A DNA stretch of 64,000 nt from Acanthaster planci. Taxonomy: Eukaryota > Echinodermata > Asteroidea > Valvatida > Acanthasteridae. Each line of letters starts with the position of its first letter. Within the stretch, counting starts at the first letter, position 1. The stretch is taken from contig NW_019091356.1 of the NCBI RefSeq assembly GCF_001949145.1, positions 3,401,747 to 3,465,746 of the forward strand. Reading direction: 5' to 3'. Both the position numbers and the translations under genes were made by a program. Positions 39,701 to 51,204 of this stretch are shown in pieces. A model generated the notes under the pieces. It ran no database searches, was not told the origin of the DNA, and was given only the letters and a program-made list of their open reading frames with translations.

Positions 39701-40513
39701 GGGCACCCAACTCTCTGGAGGCCAGAAGCAGCGTGTGGCCATCGCGAGGGCGCTGGTCCGCAATCCCAAGATCCTTCTGCTGGACGAGGCCACGTCAGCC
39801 CTGGACATGGAGAGCGAACGGGTGGGTTGGGATCCTTCGGTTCTTATCCTTATTTCTTTTCGGTTCTCTTTACAGTTTTATATTCAAGAGCTTTAACGTT
39901 TTGTCATCTTTGGAAAAAGAAATGTAGCGCAAAAAAATGGAGGAATTGAGCCGGTGCCTTTTACACACGTTATTTGCGCGTTCTATAACCTGTACCAGCT
40001 GCCTGGATCCAGACTGGGACATTTTTAAATCTTGACACTTTTCCCCTCAACCTGAAAAGAGGTTTGCTGGTTAGATGTATTTCGGAGGATTTTACACGTC
40101 CTCAGAGTTGGCTCAGTGCTAATTCACATTGCAGAGGTTTTGACTGCATTCGGGTTGAACCCTTTTTTATGGAAGTCACCCAACACAAGGCCCCAAGAGG
40201 CCGCTCAAGGTGAAAGAAGAGAAGTAAAAGCCTAAGACATTTAGAACCGCAACTGTTAGTTGCAAAGGTTGGAATACAGTGGTCACTCGGTGGCGGATTT
40301 GTTTGGCCGCAGGTGGTTCAAGCGGCCTTGGACGAGGCCAAGAAGGGGCGGACCTGCATCACCATCGCCCACCGGCTCTCCACCATCCACGACGCCGAGA
40401 AGATCGTCGTCATCCGTCACGGCAAAGTGGCCGAGATCGGTCGTCACGAGGATCTGATGCAGCTGCAGGGCCAATACTACAGCCTCTACACAGCCCAGGA
40501 CATGCAGAGTTGA
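21769..40513 (+). CDS. ABCB1: ABCB1-type multidrug efflux transporter (P-glycoprotein, 28 coding exons)
   Basis: Exons: 21769-21859, 22308-22498, 22927-23096, 23973-24197, 24674-24848, 25334-25458, 26136-26252, 26414-26468, 26591-26704, 27120-27230, 27492-27617, 27979-28182, 28379-28549, 28962-29211, 30597-30632, 31763-31905, 33341-33496, 33996-34097, 35007-35084, 35620-35703, 36121-36324, 36861-36961, 37254-37394, 37697-37853, 38214-38411, 38838-39044, 39675-39821 and 40313-40513; all phases agree, 1359 residues. An ATP-driven plasma-membrane pump for hydrophobic compounds, with the full TMD-NBD-TMD-NBD layout. The acidic N-terminal tail (1-95) is followed by TMD1 (about 97-420). NBD1 has Walker A at 477-485, LSGGQ at 581-585, Walker B ending Asp605-Glu606 and switch His637. 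An acidic/Ser-rich linker precedes TMD2 (about 770-1095). NBD2 has Walker A at 1151-1159, LSGGQ at 1257-1261, Walker B ending at 1282 and His1313. All catalytic residues are intact. Length is slightly above the usual 1280 because of the long tail and linker. ABCB1, ABCB4 and ABCB11 cannot be separated by eye. A 3' splice site at about 21705 suggests an upstream non-coding exon. Confidence 0.96.
23300..23690. repeat. 41-bp minisatellite in intron 3 of the transporter
   Basis: About nine to ten head-to-tail copies of a unit built on gccactagactggattatatacacacctcccag..., with a regular 41-base period at the left (starts near 23300, 23341, 23382, 23423 and 23464). Towards the right the units become shorter and more divergent. 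Confidence 0.9.
28603..28720. mobile_element. Fold-back MITE, family A, partial copy 2
   Basis: The segment ggctatgcttgcaataatgtg followed by cacgtctatgag matches the left arm of the clearer element at 40883-41012. The right arm (acagccgtagtc) is only weakly preserved. It lies in intron 13 of the transporter. Confidence 0.35.
29222..29439 (-). mobile_element. Cluster of three tRNA-like SINE fragments
   Basis: On the minus strand three B-box-like motifs occur within 220 bases: GGTTCGATTCCCC (ends near 29222), TGGTTCGAATCCC (near 29296) and AGGTTCGATTCCCC (near 29383). The last two are preceded by A-box-like sequences (TTAGCTCAAGTGTTAGTGC and GTGGGTGGAGCACTGG). None folds into a complete tRNA. 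They are best read as tRNA-derived SINE pieces that entered intron 14 of the transporter just after its donor. Confidence 0.5.
30836..30952. mobile_element. Fold-back element in intron 15 of the transporter
   Basis: Inverted arms of about 38 bases (gatgacatcacactttg followed by tttatgcgtgcaccttcctatgg, and ccataggaaagcatacgcgc followed by aaacagactgtggcatca) flank a spacer of about 33 bases. It has the shape of a small MITE but a different sequence from the other families here. Confidence 0.5.
31221..31341. mobile_element. Fold-back MITE, family A copy 3
   Basis: The arms ggccgtggcttaaaattaca and cacaactctatgg pair with ccatagacctacaattcc and aagccacagcc. It shares its arm sequence with the elements at 40883-41012 and 52297-52433 and lies in intron 15 of the transporter. 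Confidence 0.6.
31356..31539. repeat. 92-bp tandem duplication
   Basis: Two direct copies (31356-31447 and 31448-31539) with only a handful of differences, directly right of a family A MITE. The near identity indicates a recent event. Confidence 0.85.
32842..33259. mobile_element. TTAA-flanked MITE in intron 16 of the transporter
   Basis: Bounded by TTAA on both sides, with ends CCCCTTGACGATGG on the left and CCGTCGCGAAGGGG on the right. The ends match the element at 7361-7549 (CCCCTTCGCGCC), so both probably depend on the same piggyBac-type transposase. No open frame of note lies inside. Confidence 0.6.
34284..34421. repeat. 30/31-bp tandem repeat in intron 18 of the transporter
   Basis: About four and a half copies of a unit of the form ggacttgtgatggacttat followed by agagacttgcaa. 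The first copies have a 31-base period and the later ones 30. It is built on the same gacttg word as 8500-8730. Confidence 0.85.
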
Positions 40514-40882
40514 GCTTTATATGTCTTACAGGGCTCCAGTTTTGCTTACCAGAAATATATCACTTAGCAGATGTGTGCACTGAACATAAGCTGGCAACCA
40601 GTCACGTGCAGTGCATATTGGATGATACTTACATGAGCTGCTTTCGAAGCAAATAAGGCCATGCCTGAATTTATTGTCTGCAGCTTAGACTCAAACGGAA
40701 TTTCAAGCCGCAGCTGAGTAATGCAGATATGCCCTCTCTTCTGTGCAAAGCAAATTTTTGCGCTTACCAGGTCGGTGACATTGGCCTTTGGAGGTCAGAT
40801 TTCTCAGGTTTCCCAACCAGCAGTGCGTGTATTAGGAGTCTAGAAACTAGACCATAGAGTGTCTGTACTGTAAAACTAGAAC

Positions 40883-41012
40883 TTAGGCTGTGTCTAGTTT
40901 ATCTGGCTGCGACTTGAAATAATACACGACTCTATGAGAATTCGCTGCCGCCTCATACCATAGGTTCCTGTGTAATTTTAAGCCACAACCAATTAAGTTG
41001 GACATGGCCTTA
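40883..41012. mobile_element. Fold-back MITE, family A copy 4 (best preserved)
   Basis: A 130-base element whose ends are inverted repeats of about 43 bases: ttaggctgtgtctagtttat, ctggctgcgacttgaaat and aatacac on the left pair with gtgtaattttaagccac, aaccaattaagttgg and acatggcctta on the right. The spacer is only about 40 bases. This copy defines the family seen in four other places in the window. Confidence 0.65.
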
Positions 41013-44000
41013 CATACTCTTGTTGTAGAGAAATTTTCAGACGAGTGGTGGTGTGAATGTGCAAACTCTTTAAATGGGTAAGAAAGGTGAAAAGAAACTA
41101 TCATTGATCAAGCAGAAATTTTTACAAAATACTACTGAAAATATGGACATTTTAGTACATATGCAGTGATTTGTTGAACATGTGAGAAATATTGTAATCT
41201 TTGTCCTCAGCAGCAGAATGGTTTTAAAAGCGGGGGGGAGGGAGCCCTGCCCATGAGACTGAAAAGAATACATTATGAAGTTGCAATGTACCTCCAATGG
41301 CTGGTAGGCCTATAAAGTGGGGGAAAAATAACTACCTCTGGCAATGGCCCCGTGGTTCTGCCACCGTTGTTTTGTATATGTATGCTTGTGGTAATGGAAT
41401 ATTCTTCAGTCAATTAAAAATTGTAAGCGCAAGAGTATGTCGCAGAAAGCGTGTACTCATGTTATTCTAATTCTGTCAATGCATTCACTTGGGTAATGTT
41501 TATATTTCTACCTCTAAAACTGTAAGAATCTGTACTTTTGGTACTTTTTTGCAGTTTGCTCAAGTGTGTATTTTCATTTTAACCTCTTGCTGCATATGTG
41601 GTTACATTTCATGTTGGAATTGAGTCCTTTGCCGGGTACACTGCTCCTGGTGTCTGCTCCTTGTGCATGTTCAGATGAAAGCCAGTTTTGTAACTATTTG
41701 TGCACATTCAGATGAAAAACAGTGACTGGTATGCATTAAGTCATATTAGTGCAAATAAGGCATCACTGCATTTTGAGTATGTAAACCATGCCATTGACTG
41801 TATACAGAATTGCACAAGTGTAAACTTTCAATGCACTGTATACCAATTTTAGGGCTTTACTTTCTTTGTTCCAGGTGCATAAATGTCAGGATGTTATATT
41901 TAGTTAAAAGTGTAGAAAATATTCCTTGTATGACGATCTTGTAGTGCAAAATCTGCATATATTGTTGGCAAAAGAGAGTGTATATAAAACATGACTGTAT
42001 CTTTTCAGTTACAGGTACTGTAAGATCGAGGGGAAGTGAGTATAATTTTGGGTATTGGATCTTAAACTTTCTTCTGAAGCCAGTGCTTCTCGTTCTACGC
42101 ACTTAAAATTGCTCATTCACAAAGGTTTCATGACTGACAAGTCTGATTTTTTTCCATGGACTGATTTATATGAAGATGAATGAGAACATCATTGTCATTT
42201 GCAGTATTCCTTTGTAAAGTGAGCACTGATTGATCCACATTCCACAATTTTACCCAGCAAAGTTTTTAAACAGGTGTGTAGAAGCTCAAACTGTACGTAA
42301 CTTTTATTGTAACTTGCTGCTCTTTGGGGTATTTGCAGTTTTGTGGTCACCTATCATTTGCCTCTATTCTTGGTTCATACTTTGCAGCTTATTTGAGAAG
42401 GAAATATAAATGTGATTTTCTGAAAGGAGACCTCCGTTTAGTTTAGGGTCATTCCTCCGTTTGTTAACTACTGAAACACTGCACCCCCAGCAAAGTAAAT
42501 TTGTAAAAAAAAAACATTTCCCATTTGATCAATTTTTACGAGTCTGTATTTTGGTTCCATAAGTTTTACCCTGAAAAGAAATTTTTTCATGAAAATCATG
42601 ACGTTGAAGTAAAAAGACAACTTCCAACTGTCTTTGTCACATGTATGTTCACATTGTATGTACACATGGTTTTGTTTGTATTTGTCTGCCAGCGTATGCT
42701 ATCATGCAGCAGCCTCTTTTTCTTGGAGAGGGGCGATCTGTCAAACAGCAATGAAAAGTGACACTGAAACCGGCCTGATGTACAATATGTTACAAAGAGG
42801 TCTTTATGTACCGTCAAAAAGAGATACTGTGACTTGGTCAAATGCCGACATGGCTTAAAAATTAGAGATGGAATCAAGTCGGACCACAAATCAGTTCATA
42901 AGTCGGACCATAAATCAGTTCAGAACTAACGAGGGAAACAATGAGTAGGGAATGAGTTGACTAAAGGGCTGAATGACTCGTACCTGACTTGTGATGACTG
43001 GATTCCATCTATTCAAAATTATGGAAGATCATCAGAAAGACTGAGGGCTGTGTGGCCCGGTCTCCAGTAACTTCGAGTTAGGTCAACATTGCATGACTGT
43101 CAACACTCTCAAATTGGCCATGTGAAGTAAGTCCTGATCTTTACTACTGACCATTTTACAGGAGAGGACATGTAAAAATGGTCTAGCTACAAGACACGTG
43201 AGCATGACTGACAGGGTAAGCACCTCCATTTTCACTGATTATTAGAAATGCATTTCCAAAGTTCAAATTTTTAAGGATCACATTTTTAAGTCATCATTTC
43301 AGAATATGGCGCTGCGTTAAAACTGTATTTACAAGCTTAATAGTTTTCGAATACAAATGAATTATTTACAAATCAGATTTTGCTCAAAATATATCAACCC
43401 CAACTCCTTGGGGTGTGTGTGTCAAATTGTAGAGGACTGAAAACATAATTCTAACTTCTACGTAAGTCAATCTACAAAAACTAGTTAGTTTTATCTTCCC
43501 TTTATGTGTCAACAGGCTTCAAGCCCACACACTAACTGGTGGCCGTCTGACATCTGCTTAATATTTACTGATGGTATCACGTGTGTTGGGGGCAGACGTC
43601 AATCAACTGACTTTTTATGGCCGCAGCATTTTCGGGGGAACTTGCAAACCCAGGTCGTGTTCTAAATGGGAAAGGCATTTGAAACGAGAGTGCAGGGGTC
43701 GGATATCCTTCACAGACCATCCCCCATATCTGGGGGCACGTAGTCATCTGTTGGTGGGCCTGTCACGTAAACAGAGTACAGCTCCCTCCCTACATCAAAG
43801 CAGAAATGAACCCAAAAAAATAATGTCAGTGGCATGCAGTAATAGGCCACACCACGGTGTAGCCAAAGGCAAAATCGGCCAGTGATCTTGGGTAACCATT
43901 CCGGATTTCGTGAGCAAAAGCAGGAAACAGAAGTTGCAGGAACAAAACATGTCGCCATGACAACCCAAAGGCGAAAACAGTTCACCCAACAAACGAGGAG

Positions 44001-44174
44001 TAGCTTTTTGTCAAGAGAGCTAATTGACCGCTAAAGACACTGTTCTTGTGAGTTCCATTCCAAGATGGACATTTGTTGAAAATCACGGTGGGCGATGTGA
44101 CGGCATTGCCATGTGTCGTTAACTGACACTTGTGAAAAAATCGTAGTGCAAAGCTGACAACCTGTATGACTACA

Positions 44175-44420
44175 CAGTTTGATTAGGGACCGTGACCCAT
44201 TATTTTCTGATCTGTAAGACTGCAGTTTGATTAGGGACCGTGACCCATCATTTTCTGATCTGAAAGCCTGTATGACTGCAGTTTGATTAGGGACCGTGAC
44301 CCATTATTTTCTGATCTGTAAGACTGCAGTTTGATTAGGGACCGTGACCCATCATTTTCTGATCTGAAAGCCTGTATGACTGCAGTTTGATTAGGGACCG
44401 TGACCCATCATTTTCAAATC
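44175..44420. repeat. Higher-order tandem repeat (48 + 56 = 104 bp)
   Basis: Five copies of a monomer starting cagtttgattagggaccg, at 44175, 44223, 44279, 44327 and 44383. Spacings alternate 48, 56, 48, 56 because every second monomer carries an extra 8 bases around gcctgtat. The array is therefore a 104-base dimer repeated twice plus a partial unit. Confidence 0.9.
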
Positions 44421-44480
44421 TGCGTATTCAGGGACTTTATCCAGCAGACTCAAATATGAGTAAGTGTAATGGTCACTCAC

Positions 44481-47400
44481 CAATCTTTCCTATAAGGTCC
44501 ACAACTTCAAATGCTTTGAGTCGCCTGTTGATGACATGCTGGATGAAGTGACGCAGCCTTTCGTCAATGTTGGAAGGCAACTTCACTTGCTGAGAATTTG
44601 TCTAAAAGGGAAAAAAGATGTACATGTAAGAGCCGAATTCGTAAATACGTTTTTCTCCTCATAACGATGACATAAATGAGAAAAAAGCAGTTGTGTTTAC
44701 CCTGCTTTCATAGTCCAGTGAGGAAGTGCATCCCCCAAGAAGGCGAATGTATACAAATATAGCGCACCACACATCGTAATACTCGTCATCACGAACATCT
44801 TGTTCTCTGCCTGATGAACAACACAAAAGCAAAAATATGGTACTAAGTGTGCGACAATCAAAACGCATATGTCAGAACCAACAAGATTGTCATAAATGAA
44901 GTGGTATTTCCAAGGATTCCGCTATAAAGAGCCAAAGTCAGAAAAAAAAGAAGAGTGGACAACAAAAGAAAAAGACAACTGTGAATGCAGATGGGACACA
45001 GCCTCGGTAACGTTAGATGTGACAGGCGAAGAATTCCTCCACCCTCAAAAAAAAAAAAAAAAAAGAACTTTGATATCACTTTGTGCCATCAGGAAAAAAT
45101 TCACCAAAAGTGTATCTTATCTTACCCGTGATCCTCTTGGATTCGCCAAAATCGATCAACCTGAGGCGTACCCTGTCCAGGCTCGGGCTAACCAAGATGT
45201 TGTTGCCTGCAAGAAGTTAAACATTGCACCACTTCAAGTAAAATACGGTCAAATATGCTACCGTTTCCAATAGATCTGGGTCTGCAGGTGACCAAGTGCT
45301 TAGGGCTTGTGACTCCTGCTCAGTAGGTCGGCGGTTCGAATCTAGCTGCTGGCCAGAAGTTGTGACCGTCAGTGAGCCACTTAAATAAGCCCTACTTGTA
45401 CTTGCCCATCTTTACCCAGGAATATAAATGAGTATCAGCATTAGCTTAGGAGCAACCTGCAATGGACAGACATCCCATCAAGGGGGACAGGGGGTTGGGG
45501 AATGCGAGGGAGGCTGGAATACAAATATTCTGTCGTATCAAGCCAAGGAAGCCAGGGATAAACATTGGCGTGATGAGCCTCACGGCTTGAAACAGACTTG
45601 CTAATAGGGGAAGCATGAACACTACATGTTAATTGTGTTGAATTCTAAGAACTTGTTGAAGCCTGTTCCGTATCGCCATGTTAGAAGAGATTGAAGTCCA
45701 ATTATAAAAACTGAAAGAATGAACTGACAAGATGAGAGGTTTACCGTGAATGTCTTTGTGTATAATCTTCAGGCCATGCATGTAAGCCAATGCTTGAAAA
45801 AGCTGGTCCATCAAACCCAGCGCCTGCATCTGGTCAATGCGGAAGTTGCGTCCTTCCCTGAAACTCTCCAGCGTCCGGAAGCCAGGATTGTACTCCGAGA
45901 GGAACATGATAGTGACGTCCGTCCGGATGAGGCCCAGGAAGCGCACGATAAAAGGAGAGCGGTCGGTCAAATGGCACCAATTCACTGCCTCGTTGACTTG
46001 AAAATCTTTAAGTTTGATCTGTAAACGAACAGTTGCAAAAGTGAGGGCTTTTCGTGCTCTCCGTCTTGGCGTACATCAGCATGCATGCTCGGCTTTGTAC
46101 AATGCACCCAGAGTATGCGCCATCTTCAATTAGTTATAAGTGGGATGTAACAAGGAGAAACGACATGTAAAAGGGGAAGTCTATGGTTCGAGAGTAGAAA
46201 TGATGATCTCTAGTTGATACTTTGAGTTTTGATGATTATGTTAGAGCTACTGGTGGAAACTATTCGCAAATGACAGGCCTGTGATTTGAATGCTTTGCCA
46301 TGAATAACAACTTGTTGCATGTACTTACGTATTTGGCCACGGCGTCCTGTTTGGTCCTCTTGTCTCTGATGATGCTAACCTCACCATATGACCCTTCCCC
46401 TAGTGGTGGGACCAATTTGTCGAACTCTGCGTTTTCCCGATAGTTGTTGTTGTTGATATGCAACTGTTAAACGTACAGAGTTAAAGGAAATACCTGAGAA
46501 GTGTATTTTTTTAACAGCAGCAAATAACATCTCACAAAGAATTCGTCCCAATGATATCCCAATTTGTAAAATGAGGCTGCTAAGCAGGCAGTCTCAATAA
46601 AGTACATGTACATGTATATGGCAAAGTGCACCATAAACACACACTCAATTATGAAAGGAGGGCCCCCAGAATGCTACACAAAAGGCAGGCTGATGACTTG
46701 GTAAAGAAATTTGACCAAGAGAAACAGCTGAAATCAAATGTACATGTAACTGCTAGCTTCGCATTCCAGCCACTGCGAAAAATAATCTAAAAATGAAGGG
46801 GCACTAATTCAGAAATGAAAAATGTTGAAGTTTTTCATCGAAATTCTTTGCCTTTTTTCAGACACTGACCATAGACTTTGTGCGCAAGGTGAGATGGTTG
46901 TCGCATATGAACTCTTTCTAAAAAGGTGCAAGTACCAACCTTTTCGCCTTTCAACAATATTCCATCCTGTCCTGGAAGTGTCAATCCCTGCTTTCTTATC
47001 TCATCTTGCTTTTCAGCAAAATTTTTCAAATCGGCCAGACTGCCATAGTTCACCCCTCCACGCAGCGGATCTCTGGCAAGGTCAGGCTGGACTGCTATGT
47101 TGTCCAAGGTTTGCTGAATATTAGGCTGGTCCCGGAGATAAGTAGCGGCCGGTGTGTTAGATATGGAATCCCCTGCTGCATCCAAGTGAACCTGGGCCCC
47201 ACTTGGGCTGCCATGCTCGGGCAAAACAGGCAGCTCGACTCCGGAATCAATGGAAGCGACGCCTCCTTGGGGCTCGTCCTGATTGGCCTGGCTGTTACCG
47301 GCTGCATCTATGCAACTTGGGTCCTGTCGTCTCTGAATTAGCTGTCCAATGCCTTGGTGGTCTCCAGCTTGGACTTCTGATGGGTTACCAACCCTGTCAA

Positions 47401-50400
47401 ACAGGTTTAACAGACTCAACACTTTCTGATTTGCATAAACAGTCACAATAATCATTCAAATCAATATTCTGTGATTCTTAACTGGTGCCCAAAACTGCAG
47501 GAAAGAGTTCCGTATGAGGATTACACTAATTTTCCCTTAGAACGTTTTAACAGCTTTCAGAAAGTGATAACGTGTCCTAAAAAGTGAAACTTAGCAAAAA
47601 AAATTCTGAAGCATTTACTTGAAAAACATATAGCTTTTTCAGACAAGTACGTTTTTGCACAGCGGCATCAAATGTTTTCTGTTTATGAAACTCTTTCCAA
47701 ACTGTATCTCCAGCCACGACAGACTTTTGTTTGACCGGAACTGATCCAAATATGCTTTTGTTGTTGCCATATTCTCGTGGTCAGAGGCTGTTCCATTTAT
47801 TGCACTCACGTCTGGGCAAAGGGGCAACTCTCCGTTCACTTTGTACAGGGATTGCATGTTTTCCTCCTTTTTTGCTGCAACATGATACAAGTAACTGAAA
47901 CCTTTTTGGCACGGTGTGGGAGATACAGTGCATATATAATAAATTTCAGGCATATTTGATGAAAAGGTTAGGAGTTTAGTCATGTCCATGAATGGAACTC
48001 TCTCCCTCATGGATTTCCCCCTGCAATGGTTCACCTGCCATTAGAAAGCGACACGCCTTCAACAACATAAAAAGCCAAAGACGGCAGGGAAACTACGGAA
48101 GGGGAAGAATTCCACATACAGACGCCAATTATTATTCCCTGCAGTGACCTATTAACCTTCAGAAAGCAAAACATGTCCAGAAAAGTTCAATTTAGGAGCG
48201 AAAAAGCCAGGTCGTTTACTTAGAAAAACAGAATATTTCAGACCAGTCCCATGGGGTGTCAAGTGGCATCTGTTTAGATGGAACTGTGACTGATGTGAAG
48301 TTAGGTCCTTGTTCCTCGTTCAACATTCAATATTGAACAAGTAACTGATATTCCAGCGAAACTGTTGGACATTCAGGGTGCATACCCCTAAAATTGATGG
48401 AGTGCAAAATGAGAAAAGTTAAAACACACTCCCCCACCATGCACATCCTTCCAATGTACTCAGTTTACATTGTACGTGCCAGATCACAGTGATGCATACA
48501 CAAACAACTTTCTTCCACAGAGGGAATCAAGGGCAACAGGTTTTCGGGGTCAAACAAGTCCTGAACTGTTGGCGACGTTTTTTTACTGCAGTTTCATTAT
48601 TAAAGGGAAAAATGGTTGTTTAAATACATGTACTTTTTAAATACCATTTCATTGAAACTATTCCAATCCATCGAAATAATATGCATCAATCCCATGCCCG
48701 TTGAATCCATTTCAACCTGGGCAAGGCACTATTTTCCACTTTCGAAACCGCTTTGACTAAAGTCTCGTCCACGGGGCACGTATGTTTCAGAGGGAAATTA
48801 TTAACTGTGCATGTCCCATTTTTAGGGTCATTTGCATGCGTAATAAGGCCATGGGAATTCATGTCAGGTAAACAGCTGCTTCGTTTCATGAAATTTACAT
48901 CTTATTTTCACTTTTTGGAAATAAAAATTCCTGCCCCAAATATTTTCACGGTAAGCTAAGGCCTTTTCCTAACGTGTTATGTGAAAGTAAAATTGAGAAA
49001 TAGTACCAGAGTAGTCAAAACTAGTGATTGTTGTGAAAAGCTCTTTTCGTAAGCGGTAGCGTGTTTACGTTTTGATGCGATTTTTGAAGGCTCTAAACAA
49101 AGAATTGGAAGTCTTCCTAAAGTTTTCAAAAGTGGACTGTGGTGGAGGTGTGAAGGTTTTAGATTTGCTGATGGTTTTCCGTTAGATTTTTTTCTCTTCC
49201 CGACCAGACGCATTTGCATATCGACTGCTTCCGTTCGTCCCACATAATCTTACAGCCTTGTGAGCGTAAGAATTTAGTGACTCGGGGACGAAAGATGAAC
49301 ACAAAAGTATAATAAGTTTACTATTGAAGCCGAGGTCAATCTGTCATTATGAAATTGCCAGGAAAATGTTGAAATTTAACGTATATATTGCCAGTTTTAC
49401 ATGTACTATCCATGCATGAACCACATGAACATGTACACCGGCTCCGTCGAAAATTTCCATGTACATGTACGCCGCAGTACGCATGTACAACGTAACAGGC
49501 CGCAGTATACCGTGCATGATACGTGGCTGGATTGGTTTTGTGCATGTAAAACACGTATAGATCGCGCTGCGCAGAAGTATAAAATATAACTCATGAAAGT
49601 TAACCAAAACAAATCTACATGTAGCTACATAGAACTGATTGTACCATGTCGTATGCAGTGTCTCACTGTTCTGGGAAACTTCTAAAATTGAGAAATTTAG
49701 TGGAAAAAAGACCAAGTGATCGATTGAAAATGGAAATAATTTATCATCTTAGCAACCACTTTGAGGCTAAATTTCATATTTATGTAGCATTTCTTTTCCT
49801 GATTCAGTCGTATTTTTTCTCCGATTTAAGCCTTCTGGAGCACATACAAAGAGTTTCAATGTGATCGTTCGTTAACTTTGTGCAAACCATAGACCTGGAG
49901 GAGAAAAATACAATGGACTGCCAACTCCTGCGCTGCGACCGTCACGTGTCACTGCGCACGTAATTTTGCCTTGGAATTCTTTATTTTTCATGTTTTTCGG
50001 GGATAAAATAAAAACTCAACCCCCTATTTGTATCTTTAAGCGCTGCTTCCAACAACTGCACAATTATTACCTGGAAAATTATGCCATTTCGAGTATTTCT
50101 GTGTTACGCATTGTGCTGCATGCACAATTTAACATACAGAGACCAGCAAAATGGAAGCTGTCGGTAACTTTGACACTTCCAATTGACACAAGATCGATGT
50201 GCACCCGCTGGAGTTGGCAGTCCATTGTATTTTCTCCTCCAGGTCTATGTGCAAATAAAGTCTTCAAAAATGAGATGGCTCAACAGAGGATTGGCAAGTT
50301 GCTACGGACATTTTCATATGGTTCAGAGGGTCCAGTCAAGTAACCGCCGCGCAGTTGAAGTAATAAGTTCCACATGCCGAATGGGAGTGAAACCGGGGAA

Positions 50401-51204
50401 AGTGAATATATCACACCACACTTTTCAGAAAAAACGTTGCATCCTGTCTCCACTTTTTCTCATCATATATCATCTCAATAAAAGTCGGACATTACAGAAA
50501 TGCTGGAAAGACACGAATTCTGGACCGACAAACATTTACGGATGTTGTTGGGAAATACTTCGAAAAGTTTCTTCACTCCCCATAGACTTTGTACACAACT
50601 GCGGAAGTGGAGTCATGAGGTCAGCATGCAACATTTTTCCCCACTTCTCTCAAATCGAAATAAAATATCCATACCCTATGCCCTGCCTAGAGATCAGGCT
50701 AACTTGAATCTGATCTCATTGTTCATGCAGTGACGACTTGTAAGTTGTAGCAACCCGGGGCCTGCGGTGTTTTTCGGGGTCACACAAGCCCTATTAATGT
50801 ATTTGGCACAGTTTGTTTCTTGTCCCCTTTGCACTTTACCGCTTTCAGGTTTTTTTCATGAATTCTTATTCAACGTTGAACGTCGAACGTCAAACCAAAC
50901 TTGGGAATAAGTAGGGCCTAGGTCCTAGGCCTAACTAACTTCACACCATCATGGATTCTGAGTTTCCATTTTACAAGTTTTAAGACATAGCTACGCTAGT
51001 AACAGTTATCCCCTGACACCTGTAGCTACGTACAGCAGCAAAAGTTCACAAATTTGAAAAGTTTTGATCGACCAAACTTCATAATCATATAGTGATAGGC
51101 ATGGACATGAATTCAGATGTTTTGTGTGGGTCTAGGCTCAACGTTACTTACTGAACCGATGAGGCAAAATCGGCAGCCATTCTTTCTTCCCCGATTTGAT
51201 CCAT
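44481..51204 (-). CDS. Compact divergent protein kinase A (7 coding exons, 3' end unresolved)
   Basis: Exons in transcript order: 51204-51152, 47393-46940, 46463-46329, 46018-45745, 45206-45126, 44810-44701 and 44601-44481; phases agree and give 409 residues. The start ATG at 51204 sits in a strong ACCATGG context. The N-terminal 170 residues are polar and low in complexity. The kinase domain has a complete Gly loop (GEGSYGEV, 191-198), Lys213 in AVAK, Glu224 in helix C, the catalytic loop HKDIHGNN (301-308) and DFG at 324-326. Only 21 residues separate the DFG Asp from the Asp of DVW, against about 36 in a standard kinase, and no APE motif is present. It therefore has all catalytic residues but a shortened activation segment. 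The last exon ends in phase 1 at GTGAGT. Reading through gives a stop after two codons, but its paralogue at 52880-63935 has one more exon after the same junction, so a 3' exon is probably missing from this model. MAP3K14/NIK-like by general look; weakly supported. Confidence 0.75.
45285..45600 (+). mobile_element. tRNA-derived SINE in intron of kinase A
   Basis: A tRNA-like head with B box (GCGGTTCGAATC near 45332) preceded by a degenerate A box, followed by a unique body containing tttacccaggaatataaatg and agtatcagcattagctta. This is the usual layout of a tRNA-derived SINE with a conserved central domain. It is inserted opposite to the host gene. Confidence 0.5.
47460..48280. repeat. Diverged direct duplication in intron 1 of kinase A
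   Basis: The stretch around 47540-47690 (aacagctttcagaaagtgat, acgtgtcct, cagacaagtac, gcggcatcaaatg) is matched in order by 48150-48290 (aaccttcagaaagcaaaaca, tgtcc, cagaccagtcc, gtggcatctgttt). Identity is moderate, so this is an old copy of a mobile or segmental unit. A 131-codon open frame on the minus strand overlaps the left copy but has no splice support. Confidence 0.4.
49881..50253. mobile_element. Inverted-repeat element in intron 1 of kinase A
   Basis: Arms of about 45 bases, nearly identical: tgcaaaccatagacctggag and gagaaaaatacaatggactg at the left; ggagttggcagtccattg and tattttctcctccaggtcta at the right. The loop is about 280 bases. The long near-perfect arms suggest a young fold-back element. 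A 174-codon open frame on the plus strand starts inside it but is probably chance. Confidence 0.7.

Larger units (their letters stand above)
40514..44480. other. 3' flank of the transporter and intergenic sequence
   Basis: No gene is supported. The first part is presumably the transporter's 3' untranslated region; I see no AATAAA close to the stop, and an ATTAAA variant at about 41414 is the nearest plausible signal. A two-copy 24-base motif (aagtcggaccataaatcagttc) lies near 42876-42920. The missing 3' exon of the minus-strand kinase, if there is one, should lie in the right part of this stretch. Confidence 0.5.

Noticed and set aside
47639-48889. Minus-strand frames of 131 and 67 codons in intron 1 of kinase A
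   Set aside because: They read somewhat like protein but have no fitting splice sites or recognisable domain, and frames of this length are expected by chance in 64 kb.
50183-50707. 174-codon plus-strand frame
   Set aside because: One or two frames of this length are expected by chance over six frames; it starts inside an inverted-repeat element and shows no domain.
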